Shown: positions 9,815-16,652 of the stretch, one piece after another
How positions within the stretch are numbered: position 1 is the stretch's first letter
Layout of the letters: every line of letters starts with the position of its first letter
Origin: Gammaproteobacteria bacterium UBA7376
GTDB taxonomy: Bacteria; Pseudomonadota; Gammaproteobacteria; Pseudomonadales; Azotimanducaceae
Assembly (NCBI GenBank): GCA_002470275.1
Contig: DKNY01000013.1
Location: 4,532 to 51,666 of the forward strand
DNA: 47,135 nt
Direction of reading: 5' to 3'
Translations under genes and position numbers: made by a program
Notes under the pieces: model-generated
What the model was told of the DNA's origin: nothing
The model's database searches: none
The model's input: only the letters and a program-made list of their open reading frames with translations

Positions 9815-9844
9815 CTGACGGCACCCCTGCCATCGCCGTATACT
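9815..9844 (+). promoter_or_regulatory. Probable sigma-70 promoter of ettA
   Basis: CTGACG at 9815-9820 (four of six to TTGACA), an 18-bp spacer, and TATACT at 9839-9844 (five of six to TATAAT). Transcription would begin near 9851, leaving a leader of about 20 bases with an AGGGA ribosome site before the ettA ATG. Seen by eye only. Confidence 0.5.
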
Positions 9845-9871
9845 CTCGCCCTTCAATTCCAGGGAAGCACC

Positions 9872-11539
9872 ATGGCGCAATATGTCTACACAATGCAGGG
9901 GGTTACCAAGGTCGTCCCGCCTCAACGAACGATCCTTGAGAATATTAACCTTTCCTTTTTTCCAGGTGCCAAAATTGGCGTTCTGGGCCTTAACGGGTCG
10001 GGAAAATCCAGCCTGCTGAGAATCATGGCCGGTGTGGATTCGGAGATTGACGGCGAGGCGCGGGCACAAAAAGATATTCGCGTGGGGTACCTACCTCAGG
10101 AGCCAGGCCTAGATGACGACGTGGATGTGCGCGGCAACGTCGAGCAGGGCGTAGCAGAAATCGTCTCGCTGCTGGACGAGTACAACGCAATTTCCGACCG
10201 GTTTGCCGAGCCCATGGATGACGACGAGATGAGCCGTTTGCTCGAGCGTCAGGGAGACCTTGCCACTCAAATCGACGCAGCAAACGGCTGGGAAATTGAC
10301 CGCACCCTAGATATCGCTGCCGACGCACTGCGCCTTCCCGCCTGGGATACCCCGGTGAAAAATCTCTCTGGAGGAGAAAGAAGGCGGGTGGCGCTATGCT
10401 CCTTACTGCTTTCTAAGCCCGATATGCTGCTCCTCGACGAACCGACCAACCATCTGGATGCCGCAAGCGTTTCCTGGCTGGAGCGTTTCTTAGACGAGTA
10501 CCCGGGCACCGTGGTCGCCGTAACCCACGATCGATATTTTCTCGATAACGTTGCTGGCTGGATTTTGGAGCTGGACCGTGGCCGAGGTCTACCTTACGAG
10601 GGAAATTACACCACCTGGCTTGAGGCTAAGGAGGCGCGGCTGTCCCAGGAGGCGTCTCAGGAAGAAGCGCGACAGCGCACGATCAAGTCCGAGCTGGAGT
10701 GGGTGAGATCAAATCCCAAGGCGCGTCAAGCCAAGAGCAAGTCGCGGATGGCTCGATTTGACGAATTGGTCGCTGAGGAAACCGAAGGTCGGCGCGAAAC
10801 CACTGAGCTGTTTATCCCTACCGGTGAGCGGCTGGGCGAAAAGGTTATTGAAATAAACAATCTCAGCAAGGGCTTTGGCGATCAACTGCTGATCGACAAC
10901 TTCAGCGCCATTATTCCCAGGGGCGCCATTATTGGCATCATCGGCGGGAACGGAGCCGGCAAGTCTACGTTCTTCAAAATGCTCACGGGCCAGGAACAGC
11001 CTGACAGCGGCACCATCGACCTCGGGTCCACCGTGGACATGGCCTATGTGGACCAAAGCCGGGATCATCTTGCGGACAGTAAGACGGTGTGGGAAGAAGT
11101 CTCCGAAGGCCAGGATATTATGCGCATCGGCAAGCACGAAATCGCCAGTCGCGCCTATGTGGGTCGCTTCAATTTTAAAGGTACCGATCAACAGAAATTC
11201 GTGGGCACCCTGTCAGGCGGAGAACGCAATCGCGTCCACCTGGCAAAGCTGCTGCGCCGCGGTGCCAATGTATTGCTGCTGGATGAGCCGACCAATGACC
11301 TAGATGTTGAAACCCTGCGGGCCCTGGAAGAGGCCATGCTTTCCTTCGCTGGCACAGCGCTGGTCATCTCTCACGATCGCTGGTTTCTGGATCGTATTGC
11401 GACCCACATTATCGCCTTTGAGGGCGACAGCGACGTGGTTTGGTATGAAGGCAACTACAGTGACTACGAGGTTGATCGCAAGAAACGCTTGGGCGATGCC
11501 CAGCCCACCCGAGTGAAGTATAAGCCCATCCATCGTTAA
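9872..11539 (+). CDS. ettA: Energy-dependent translational throttle protein EttA
   Basis: ABC-F ATPase that binds the ribosomal E site and gates the first elongation step according to ADP/ATP ratio. From ATG 9872 the protein is 555 aa, the same length as the E. coli protein, and begins MAQYVYTM. Two nucleotide-binding domains: first Walker A GLNGSGKS 39-46, signature LSGGE 165-169 and Walker B with E190; second Walker A GGNGAGKS 358-365 with its own LSGGE and LLLDEPTNDLD. The arm insertion lies around 89-140 and the charged P-site tether linker around 250-310. No membrane segment. A longer reading from 9812 would add 20 unrelated residues and would start upstream of the predicted promoter -35. 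Confidence 0.96.
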   Translation: MAQYVYTMQGVTKVVPPQRTILENINLSFFPGAKIGVLGLNGSGKSSLLRIMAGVDSEIDGEARAQKDIRVGYLPQEPGLDDDVDVRGNVEQGVAEIVSLLDEYNAISDRFAEPMDDDEMSRLLERQGDLATQIDAANGWEIDRTLDIAADALRLPAWDTPVKNLSGGERRRVALCSLLLSKPDMLLLDEPTNHLDAASVSWLERFLDEYPGTVVAVTHDRYFLDNVAGWILELDRGRGLPYEGNYTTWLEAKEARLSQEASQEEARQRTIKSELEWVRSNPKARQAKSKSRMARFDELVAEETEGRRETTELFIPTGERLGEKVIEINNLSKGFGDQLLIDNFSAIIPRGAIIGIIGGNGAGKSTFFKMLTGQEQPDSGTIDLGSTVDMAYVDQSRDHLADSKTVWEEVSEGQDIMRIGKHEIASRAYVGRFNFKGTDQQKFVGTLSGGERNRVHLAKLLRRGANVLLLDEPTNDLDVETLRALEEAMLSFAGTALVISHDRWFLDRIATHIIAFEGDSDVVWYEGNYSDYEVDRKKRLGDAQPTRVKYKPIHR

Positions 11540-11571
11540 GGCCAGATAGAGGCCTCTTTGAGGTCCTGGCC
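11540..11571. terminator. Hairpin between convergent ettA and radA
   Basis: Directly after the ettA stop, GGCCAG at 11540-11545 pairs with CTGGCC at 11566-11571, enclosing a second stem GGCCTC-TTT-GAGGTC (one G-T pair) with a 5-base bulge. It fills the 37-bp spacer between the two converging genes. Neither strand shows a clear T run after the stem, so it may be a shared, possibly Rho-assisted, 3' end structure rather than a textbook intrinsic terminator. Confidence 0.4.
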
Positions 11572-11576
11572 GACTC

Positions 11577-12941
11577 TTAGAGGCCCTGAACGACCTCGAG
11601 CGCCGAGGCCAGGGTTTTAACGCCATGTACCGACATCGACCCAAGCGCCTCCTTGGGGCGGTTGGCGAAGGGAACAATAGCGTGTTTGAAGCCATGCTTG
11701 GCCGCTTCGCGGAGGCGCTCCTGTCCATTGCCCACAGGCCGCAGCTCGCCGGTCAGGCCCAACTCACCGAAGACGATCAGGTCGCGAGGCAGAATGCGAT
11801 CCCGGAAAGAACCCAAGACCGCCAACAGCACGGCGAGATCTGCCCCGGTCTCGTTTATACGCACGCCACCGACCACGTTGGCAAAGACGTCCTGATCGCT
11901 GAGGGTTATTCCGCAATGCCGATGCAGCACGGCCAGATGCATGGCAAGTCGCTGTTGATCCAGGCCTACGGCCACGCGTTTGGCGTAACCGCCCGTTCCT
12001 TCATCCACCAGCGCCTGCAGCTCTACGAGCAGGGGCCGTGTTCCCTCCCAGGTAACGGTGGCAATGCTGCCCGGAGAATCTACCTCTCCTCGCTGCAGAA
12101 ATATCGCTGACGGATTGGCAACCTCTTTCATGCCCAGGTCGGTCATGGCGAAAATGCCCAGTTCGTTGATCGCGCCAAAACGATTTTTGTGTCCTCGCAG
12201 GGTGCGGTAGCGGCTACCGGCAGGGCTATCGAGCATCATGAAACAGTCAATCATATGCTCCAGCACCTTGGGCCCAGCAATGGCGCCCTCCTTTGTGATG
12301 TGCCCGACCAGGACGATGACCACATCTCGTTGTTTTGCTAAGCGGGTAAGAAAGGCTGCGGTTTCTCGAACCTGGGTAACGGACCCTGGCGTGGCATCCA
12401 GGGACCCCATCTGCATAACCTGAATCGAGTCAACAATCACCACATCCGGGCGACTCGTCTCAATCTGGTTAGCAATGACCTCGACCCTTGTCTCAGCGGC
12501 CACCTGCAGCCCATCCAAGGGTAGGCGCAGACGCTTTGCGCGCAGGGCCAACTGCTGCAGTGACTCCTCTCCGGTGACGTACAGCACCGAGCGCTGCTGA
12601 GCCAGGGCAGTACTCACCTGAAGCAGCAACGTACTCTTGCCCGCGCCAGGGTCGCCGCCCATCAAGACAACGGAACCAGGCACAAAGCCCCCGCCCAAAA
12701 CGCGGTCTAGCTCCGCTAGCCCAGAAGGAATCCGTGGCGTCTCCTGGACATTGATCTCCGCCAGCTTGCGTATTGTCGCTGTTTCACCGGAATAACCCAC
12801 CTGGGGGCCGTCAATGGGAGTGACGTTGAGTTGCTTGAGCGTATTCCAGGCGTGACAGTTATGGCACTGGCCCTGCCACTTACTGTGTTCCGCGCCACAA
12901 TCAGAGCAGACGAAGGCCGTTTTGATTTTGCTCTTTGCCAC
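11577..12941 (-). CDS. radA: DNA repair protein RadA
   Basis: RecA-like ATPase that drives branch migration of recombination intermediates. 454 aa: an N-terminal zinc finger with Cys12, Cys15, Cys26 and Cys29; Walker A GGDPGAGKST at 95-104; the RadA-specific KNRFG motif at 252-256; and a C-terminal Lon-like domain. The start is GTG, with AAGGAGAGG about eight bases upstream. The gene follows dnaB by 28 bp, so it is likely read from the dnaB message. Confidence 0.96.
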   Translation of the reverse strand: MAKSKIKTAFVCSDCGAEHSKWQGQCHNCHAWNTLKQLNVTPIDGPQVGYSGETATIRKLAEINVQETPRIPSGLAELDRVLGGGFVPGSVVLMGGDPGAGKSTLLLQVSTALAQQRSVLYVTGEESLQQLALRAKRLRLPLDGLQVAAETRVEVIANQIETSRPDVVIVDSIQVMQMGSLDATPGSVTQVRETAAFLTRLAKQRDVVIVLVGHITKEGAIAGPKVLEHMIDCFMMLDSPAGSRYRTLRGHKNRFGAINELGIFAMTDLGMKEVANPSAIFLQRGEVDSPGSIATVTWEGTRPLLVELQALVDEGTGGYAKRVAVGLDQQRLAMHLAVLHRHCGITLSDQDVFANVVGGVRINETGADLAVLLAVLGSFRDRILPRDLIVFGELGLTGELRPVGNGQERLREAAKHGFKHAIVPFANRPKEALGSMSVHGVKTLASALEVVQGL

Positions 12942-12944
12942 TTA

Positions 12945-12960
12945 GCAAGCCTCTCCTTGC
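12945..12960 (-). promoter_or_regulatory. Hairpin enclosing the radA ribosome site
   Basis: In the dnaB-radA spacer the arms GCAAG and CTTGC, five bases each, flank the six-base loop GAGAGG, which contains most of the radA Shine-Dalgarno sequence. The stem ends three bases before the GTG start. This could modulate radA translation; the stem is short and the effect is speculative. Confidence 0.35.
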
Positions 12961-12969
12961 AACGACCGA

Positions 12970-14349
12970 TCAGTGTACAAATTCGTTGTACCGCTCGTGC
13001 GCTAGGTCCTCAAACTTGGTGAGGTTGCCGGTGAACTTAACCCGCACCTTGCCGATGGGGCCGTTTCGCTGCTTACCGATGATGATCTCGGCGATGTCAC
13101 GGTCCTCTGTGTTCTCGTTATACACCTCATCGCGGTAGATAAAGAGGATCACATCAGCATCTTGCTCGATTGCCCCAGATTCTCGCAGATCGGAGTTCAT
13201 GGGACGCTTATCCGGACGGGATTCCAGTTGCCGATTGAGCTGAGACAGCGCGACAACGGGACAGCGCATCTCTTTGGCCAGGGCTTTAAGTGAGCGTGAG
13301 ATTTCGGAAATCTCTGTGGCGCGGTTCTCGCTGTTGTTCGGCGTTCGCATGAGCTGCAGGTAATCCACAACCACCATGTCGAGGTCACCCGCCTCCCTAG
13401 CTACGCGGCGACACCGGCTGCGAACCTCTCCCGGCGTCAGCGCCGCAGTATCATCGATATACAGGCGCTTGTCCCTGAGTTGGCTCACGGCACCCGTAAA
13501 TCGCGTCCAATCCTCATCCTTGAGTTCGCCCGTGCGCAGTCGCGTCTGGTCGATGCGTCCCAGGCTAGAAATCATCCGCATGACGATCTGGTCTGCCGGC
13601 ATCTCCATGCTGAACACCAAGACTGCGCCACCAGACATCACCGCGTGTTCTACCATGTTCACGGCAAAAGCCGTCTTTCCCATGGAGGGCCTAGCCGCTA
13701 CCACCACCAAATCAGAACGCTGCCAGCCGGAGGTTTTTTGATCTAGGTCTTTGAATCCAGAAGCAACGCCAGTTATGGCTCCCTTCGAAGAGAAAAGAAA
13801 CTCAACTTTCTTTACCGTCTCCTTGAGCACGTTAGCGATTTTCTCCGGGCCGCTCTCTCGAAGCCGTTTTTCGCCAATCTGAAATACGGACTGCTCGGCA
13901 AGTTCCAGCAGGCTGTCAGTATCTCTTCCTTCCGGAGTGAAGGCAGCGTCCGCTATCTGATTGGCAGCACCGATCAACTGGCGCAGAACCGACCGATCAC
14001 GAACAATTTTGCCGTAGGCTGTGATATTGCTGGTGCCCGGCGTCGCCTCCGCTAGCTCTGCTAGGTAGGAAATACCCCCGGCTTTCTCCAATAAGCCCTT
14101 GCTCTGGAGACGCTCGGAGACGGTGACCGCATCCAGCGGGGCATTATCATTGGCTAAGTCCGTCATGGCCTCAAAAATAATCTGATGCTGAGGTCGGTAA
14201 AAATCCGTGGCGGCTACGACTTCAATTAGCTCAAACCAAGACTGGTCATCGAGCATTAGGCCGCCAATAACGGACTGCTCTGCCTCAAGGGAGTTGGGTG
14301 GCACCTTGAGGGTATCTATTCTGTTCTGATCGGTGGCAAATTCGGACAT
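12970..14349 (-). CDS. dnaB: Replicative DNA helicase DnaB
   Basis: Hexameric helicase that unwinds DNA at the replication fork and recruits primase. 459 aa, with the N-terminal helical domain (PPNSLEAEQSVIGGLMLDD near 17-35), a linker, and a RecA-fold domain with Walker A ARPSMGKT at 219-226, VVVDYLQLM Walker B, and a C-terminal DVILFIYRDEVYN segment. No intein or insertion is visible. It lies 153 bp after rplI and 28 bp before radA. Confidence 0.97.
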   Translation of the reverse strand: MSEFATDQNRIDTLKVPPNSLEAEQSVIGGLMLDDQSWFELIEVVAATDFYRPQHQIIFEAMTDLANDNAPLDAVTVSERLQSKGLLEKAGGISYLAELAEATPGTSNITAYGKIVRDRSVLRQLIGAANQIADAAFTPEGRDTDSLLELAEQSVFQIGEKRLRESGPEKIANVLKETVKKVEFLFSSKGAITGVASGFKDLDQKTSGWQRSDLVVVAARPSMGKTAFAVNMVEHAVMSGGAVLVFSMEMPADQIVMRMISSLGRIDQTRLRTGELKDEDWTRFTGAVSQLRDKRLYIDDTAALTPGEVRSRCRRVAREAGDLDMVVVDYLQLMRTPNNSENRATEISEISRSLKALAKEMRCPVVALSQLNRQLESRPDKRPMNSDLRESGAIEQDADVILFIYRDEVYNENTEDRDIAEIIIGKQRNGPIGKVRVKFTGNLTKFEDLAHERYNEFVH

Positions 14350-14409
14350 GGTGGTCGGGCACCCTATACCCAGGTGCTACGCGGTGCGCTCCAACGTCGG
14401 GCTAAACAG

Positions 14410-14436
14410 ATTGTATTCTTAGACGGGCAAAATCAA
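14410..14436 (-). promoter_or_regulatory. Possible promoter of dnaB
   Basis: On the minus strand, TTGATT (14436-14431) and TACAAT (14415-14410) are separated by 15 bp in the 153-bp rplI-dnaB spacer. The -10 matches five of six consensus bases and the -35 four, but the spacing is short, so this is a weak prediction. No terminator was found after rplI. Confidence 0.3.
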
Positions 14437-14502
14437 GGGCATTCAACCCGCCGCGCGTGAACAGATGATCGCCGGCCCCGAGGGGAAATCCAAATCGTCT
14501 GG

Positions 14503-14949
14503 TTATTCCTCGACCACCGCCACCTTAACGTCGAACATCACGTCAGAATGCAGCTGGAGCGACACATCGTACTCACCCAAGGCGCGGATCGCACCCTCGG
14601 GTAGCCTGACCTCACTCCGCTCTACTTCGTGACCTTCGGCCACCAGCGCATCAGCAATGTCTTGCGTACCCACGGAGCCGTACAGCCTGCCCTCTTCCCC
14701 AGCCTTGACCAAAATGGTGATGACCAGTTCTTCCATCTTTTCCGCACGGGTGCGGGCTATGGCTAACTTATCATTGGCCGCCTTTTCCAACTCCGCTCGG
14801 CGTTCTTCAAACACGGCTCGGTTGGCGTCGTTGGCCTGAACAGCCTTGGCTTGAGGGATAAGAAAGTTTCGGGCAAAGCCTGGCTTGACCGACACCTCAT
14901 CCCCTAAGTCTCCGAGGTTGTTTACCCGTTCAAGTAAAATAACGTTCAT
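14503..14949 (-). CDS. rplI: Large subunit ribosomal protein bL9
   Basis: Binds 23S rRNA near the L1 stalk and projects along the 50S surface. 148 aa, the usual length, with the N-terminal rRNA-binding domain [19 protein letters not shown] and [10 protein letters not shown], a long central connecting helix, and a C-terminal domain with [16 protein letters not shown]. Third gene of the rpsF-rpsR-rplI operon, 18 bp after rpsR, with a clear ribosome site. Confidence 0.97.
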   Translation of the reverse strand: MNVILLERVNNLGDLGDEVSVKPGFARNFLIPQAKAVQANDANRAVFEERRAELEKAANDKLAIARTRAEKMEELVITILVKAGEEGRLYGSVGTQDIADALVAEGHEVERSEVRLPEGAIRALGEYDVSLQLHSDVMFDVKVAVVEE

Positions 14950-14967
14950 AGTTGTTCCTTGGTTGGG

Positions 14968-15180
14968 TTACTTGTGCTGATCGGTGTAGGGGATCAGAGC
15001 TAAGTAGCGAGCGCGCTTCACTTCCTTCGCCAGGTTGCGTTGGAATCTCGCCGTTGCCCCGGTAATCCGGGCAGGAACAATCTTGCCCGTCTCACCAACA
15101 AATTGCTTGAGGGAATCTAGGTCTTTGTAGTCTAGCTCAATGTCCTTAAACTGGACCTGTACTCTTCTTCCGCCTCTCAT
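14968..15180 (-). CDS. rpsR: Small subunit ribosomal protein bS18
   Basis: 16S rRNA-binding protein that pairs with bS6 on the platform. 70 aa; the conserved C-terminal core is clear (IDYKDL-like [35 protein letters not shown]). The N-terminus [13 protein letters not shown] is unusual: the KFCRF segment typical of the E. coli-like protein, with its conserved cysteine, is absent and the region is several residues shorter. The ATG overlaps the rpsF stop as ATGA, so translation is coupled and the start is well placed. Confidence 0.94.
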   Translation of the reverse strand: MRGGRRVQVQFKDIELDYKDLDSLKQFVGETGKIVPARITGATARFQRNLAKEVKRARYLALIPYTDQHK

Positions 15181-15731
15181 GATGACTCCTCCTCTGATGC
15201 TGTGGCCGTTTCGGTGGCTTCTTCCTGGGGCGCTGCGGCTGGAGCGGTTTCTGTGGGCCCAGCTTCGGCTTCCGTCGACTCAGTCTCTGAGGACTCAGCT
15301 TCGGCTGGAGCGGATTCGGCCTCAGTGGCCTTTTGCGCCGCTGCTGATTCCCGAGCCGCTGCCTCCTGTTCACGACGGCGATCGCGCTCGCGATCCTTTT
15401 CTTGCTCTCTCAGCTCTTCTTCATAGAGTTTGGAATTGCCGACCACTGGGCCTTTACGACGAATAACCATGCTACGTATCACCGCATCATTGAAGCGGAA
15501 CGCACTTTCCAGTTCATCCATGGTTTCTTGGCCCACTTCCACGTTCATTAGGATGTAGTGCGCTTTGTGGATTTTCGCGATGGGGTAGGCGAGCTGTCTG
15601 CGGCCCCAGTCCTCGGCCCGATGAATCACGCCGTTGCCGCGCTCGATCATGGCGGTATAGCGTTCAACCATTCCTGGCACCTGATCGCTTTGATCGGGGT
15701 GCACCAAGAATACGATCTCGTAATGTCGCAT
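15177..15731 (-). CDS. rpsF: Small subunit ribosomal protein bS6 with long acidic tail
   Basis: Forms a heterodimer with bS18 in the 30S platform. Residues 1-95 are the normal S6 fold ([48 protein letters not shown]). After it come a highly charged stretch of E, K and R at about 104-127, and then a low-complexity tail rich in Ala, Glu, Ser and Thr at 128-184 that ends EEESS. At 184 aa it is roughly 50 residues longer than the E. coli protein. The reading frame remains open with no frameshift and rpsR overlaps the stop, so the tail is genuinely encoded. AAGGA lies seven bases before the ATG. Confidence 0.95.
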   Translation of the reverse strand: MRHYEIVFLVHPDQSDQVPGMVERYTAMIERGNGVIHRAEDWGRRQLAYPIAKIHKAHYILMNVEVGQETMDELESAFRFNDAVIRSMVIRRKGPVVGNSKLYEEELREQEKDRERDRRREQEAAARESAAAQKATEAESAPAEAESSETESTEAEAGPTETAPAAAPQEEATETATASEEESS

Positions 15732-15750
15732 AGCTCTTCCTTTTGGTCGT

Positions 15751-15781
15751 AGCCTCCTGAGGCTTTAAGCTCGTGACGAGC
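15751..15781 (-). promoter_or_regulatory. Two tandem hairpins in the rpsF leader
   Basis: In the roughly 90-base leader of rpsF, GCTCG-TCA-CGAGC (15781-15769) is followed by AGCCT-CAGG-AGGCT (15764-15751), the latter about 20 bases before the ATG. Leaders of rpsF in many bacteria carry an S6:S18-binding autoregulatory RNA; whether this is that structure cannot be told by eye. Confidence 0.35.
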
Positions 15782-15828
15782 CACCCCAGTGAAGCAAGGT
15801 TCAGGGCCACTTTTGCAGCCGGGCGCGC

Positions 15829-15857
15829 ATTGTAGGGTTCGCTCGTGGCTGATGCAA
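15829..15857 (-). promoter_or_regulatory. Sigma-70 promoter of the rpsF operon
   Basis: On the minus strand, TTGCAT (15857-15852), a 17-bp spacer, and TACAAT (15834-15829). Just after the -10 the sequence is GC-rich (GCGCGCCC), the kind of discriminator found in stringently controlled ribosomal promoters. Predicted start near 15822 gives a leader of about 90 bases to rpsF. It lies in the 141-bp spacer after rlmB. Confidence 0.6.
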
Positions 15858-15872
15858 GCCGACCTACCGCCG

Positions 15873-16610
15873 CTAAGATGTGCCCCGCTGACGCAGTACC
15901 TCGAAAAGCAGAACCCCGGTGGCCACGGAGACGTTAAGGCTTTCCACGCTGCCGACCATGGGAATACTGACCAACTGATCGCACAGAGTTCGTGTCAGGC
16001 GCCGAAGGCCGTCGCCCTCGCTCCCCATGACCAAAGCGGTGGCGGGCCGAGCATCCACTGACTGCCACAGGGCCTCTCCCTCGGCGTCCGCGCCCAAAAT
16101 CCAAACTCCCTGATCGCGAAGCCACGACAGGCATCGCGCCAGGTTCGTCACTTGAACGATAAACAAGCCTTCTGCACCACCCTGTGCGGTTTTCATGGCG
16201 ACGGGACTGAGTGGCGCACTATTCCTTTTCGGCAAAATGACGGCATCTACGCCCACTGCATTGGCCGTTCGCAGACAGGCACCCAGGTTCCGTGGGTCGG
16301 TAATACCATCCAGCACCAACAACAAGGGCGTCTCGCCAAGTGCTGGCCACTGATCCTTCAGCGCCTGCTCGTCAGCCACCGCTCGCGAATGACACTCGAG
16401 CAGAACACCCTGGTGATTAAGATTTGGAGTTCGCCGTTTAAACCAAGCATCGTCCACCGCCTGATAGCGAACCCCTGCTGCGCGAGCCAACTCCAGCAGC
16501 TCCTGAATGCGCGCATCACGTCGACCCTTGGCGAAGTACAGACAGCGAGCCTGTGCAGGCGCTGCGCCGAGCGCGGCGCGCACTGCTTGTTTCCCAATCA
16601 CCTCGTCCAT
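15873..16610 (-). CDS. rlmB: 23S rRNA (guanosine-2'-O)-methyltransferase RlmB
   Basis: SPOUT-family enzyme that 2'-O-methylates G2251 (E. coli numbering) of 23S rRNA using SAM. 245 aa, with the N-terminal substrate-binding domain (GKQAVRAAL), then knot motifs: LDGITDPRNLGACLRTA, ALVMGSEGDGLRRL and IPMVGSVESLNVSVATGVLLFEV, which form the SAM site. It follows rnr by 42 bp, the standard rnr-rlmB pair. Confidence 0.95.
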   Translation of the reverse strand: MDEVIGKQAVRAALGAAPAQARCLYFAKGRRDARIQELLELARAAGVRYQAVDDAWFKRRTPNLNHQGVLLECHSRAVADEQALKDQWPALGETPLLLVLDGITDPRNLGACLRTANAVGVDAVILPKRNSAPLSPVAMKTAQGGAEGLFIVQVTNLARCLSWLRDQGVWILGADAEGEALWQSVDARPATALVMGSEGDGLRRLTRTLCDQLVSIPMVGSVESLNVSVATGVLLFEVLRQRGTS

Positions 16611-16652
16611 GATGCAGAAAGTCTCCCAATGTAAGATCGGCTGTGCACCGGC

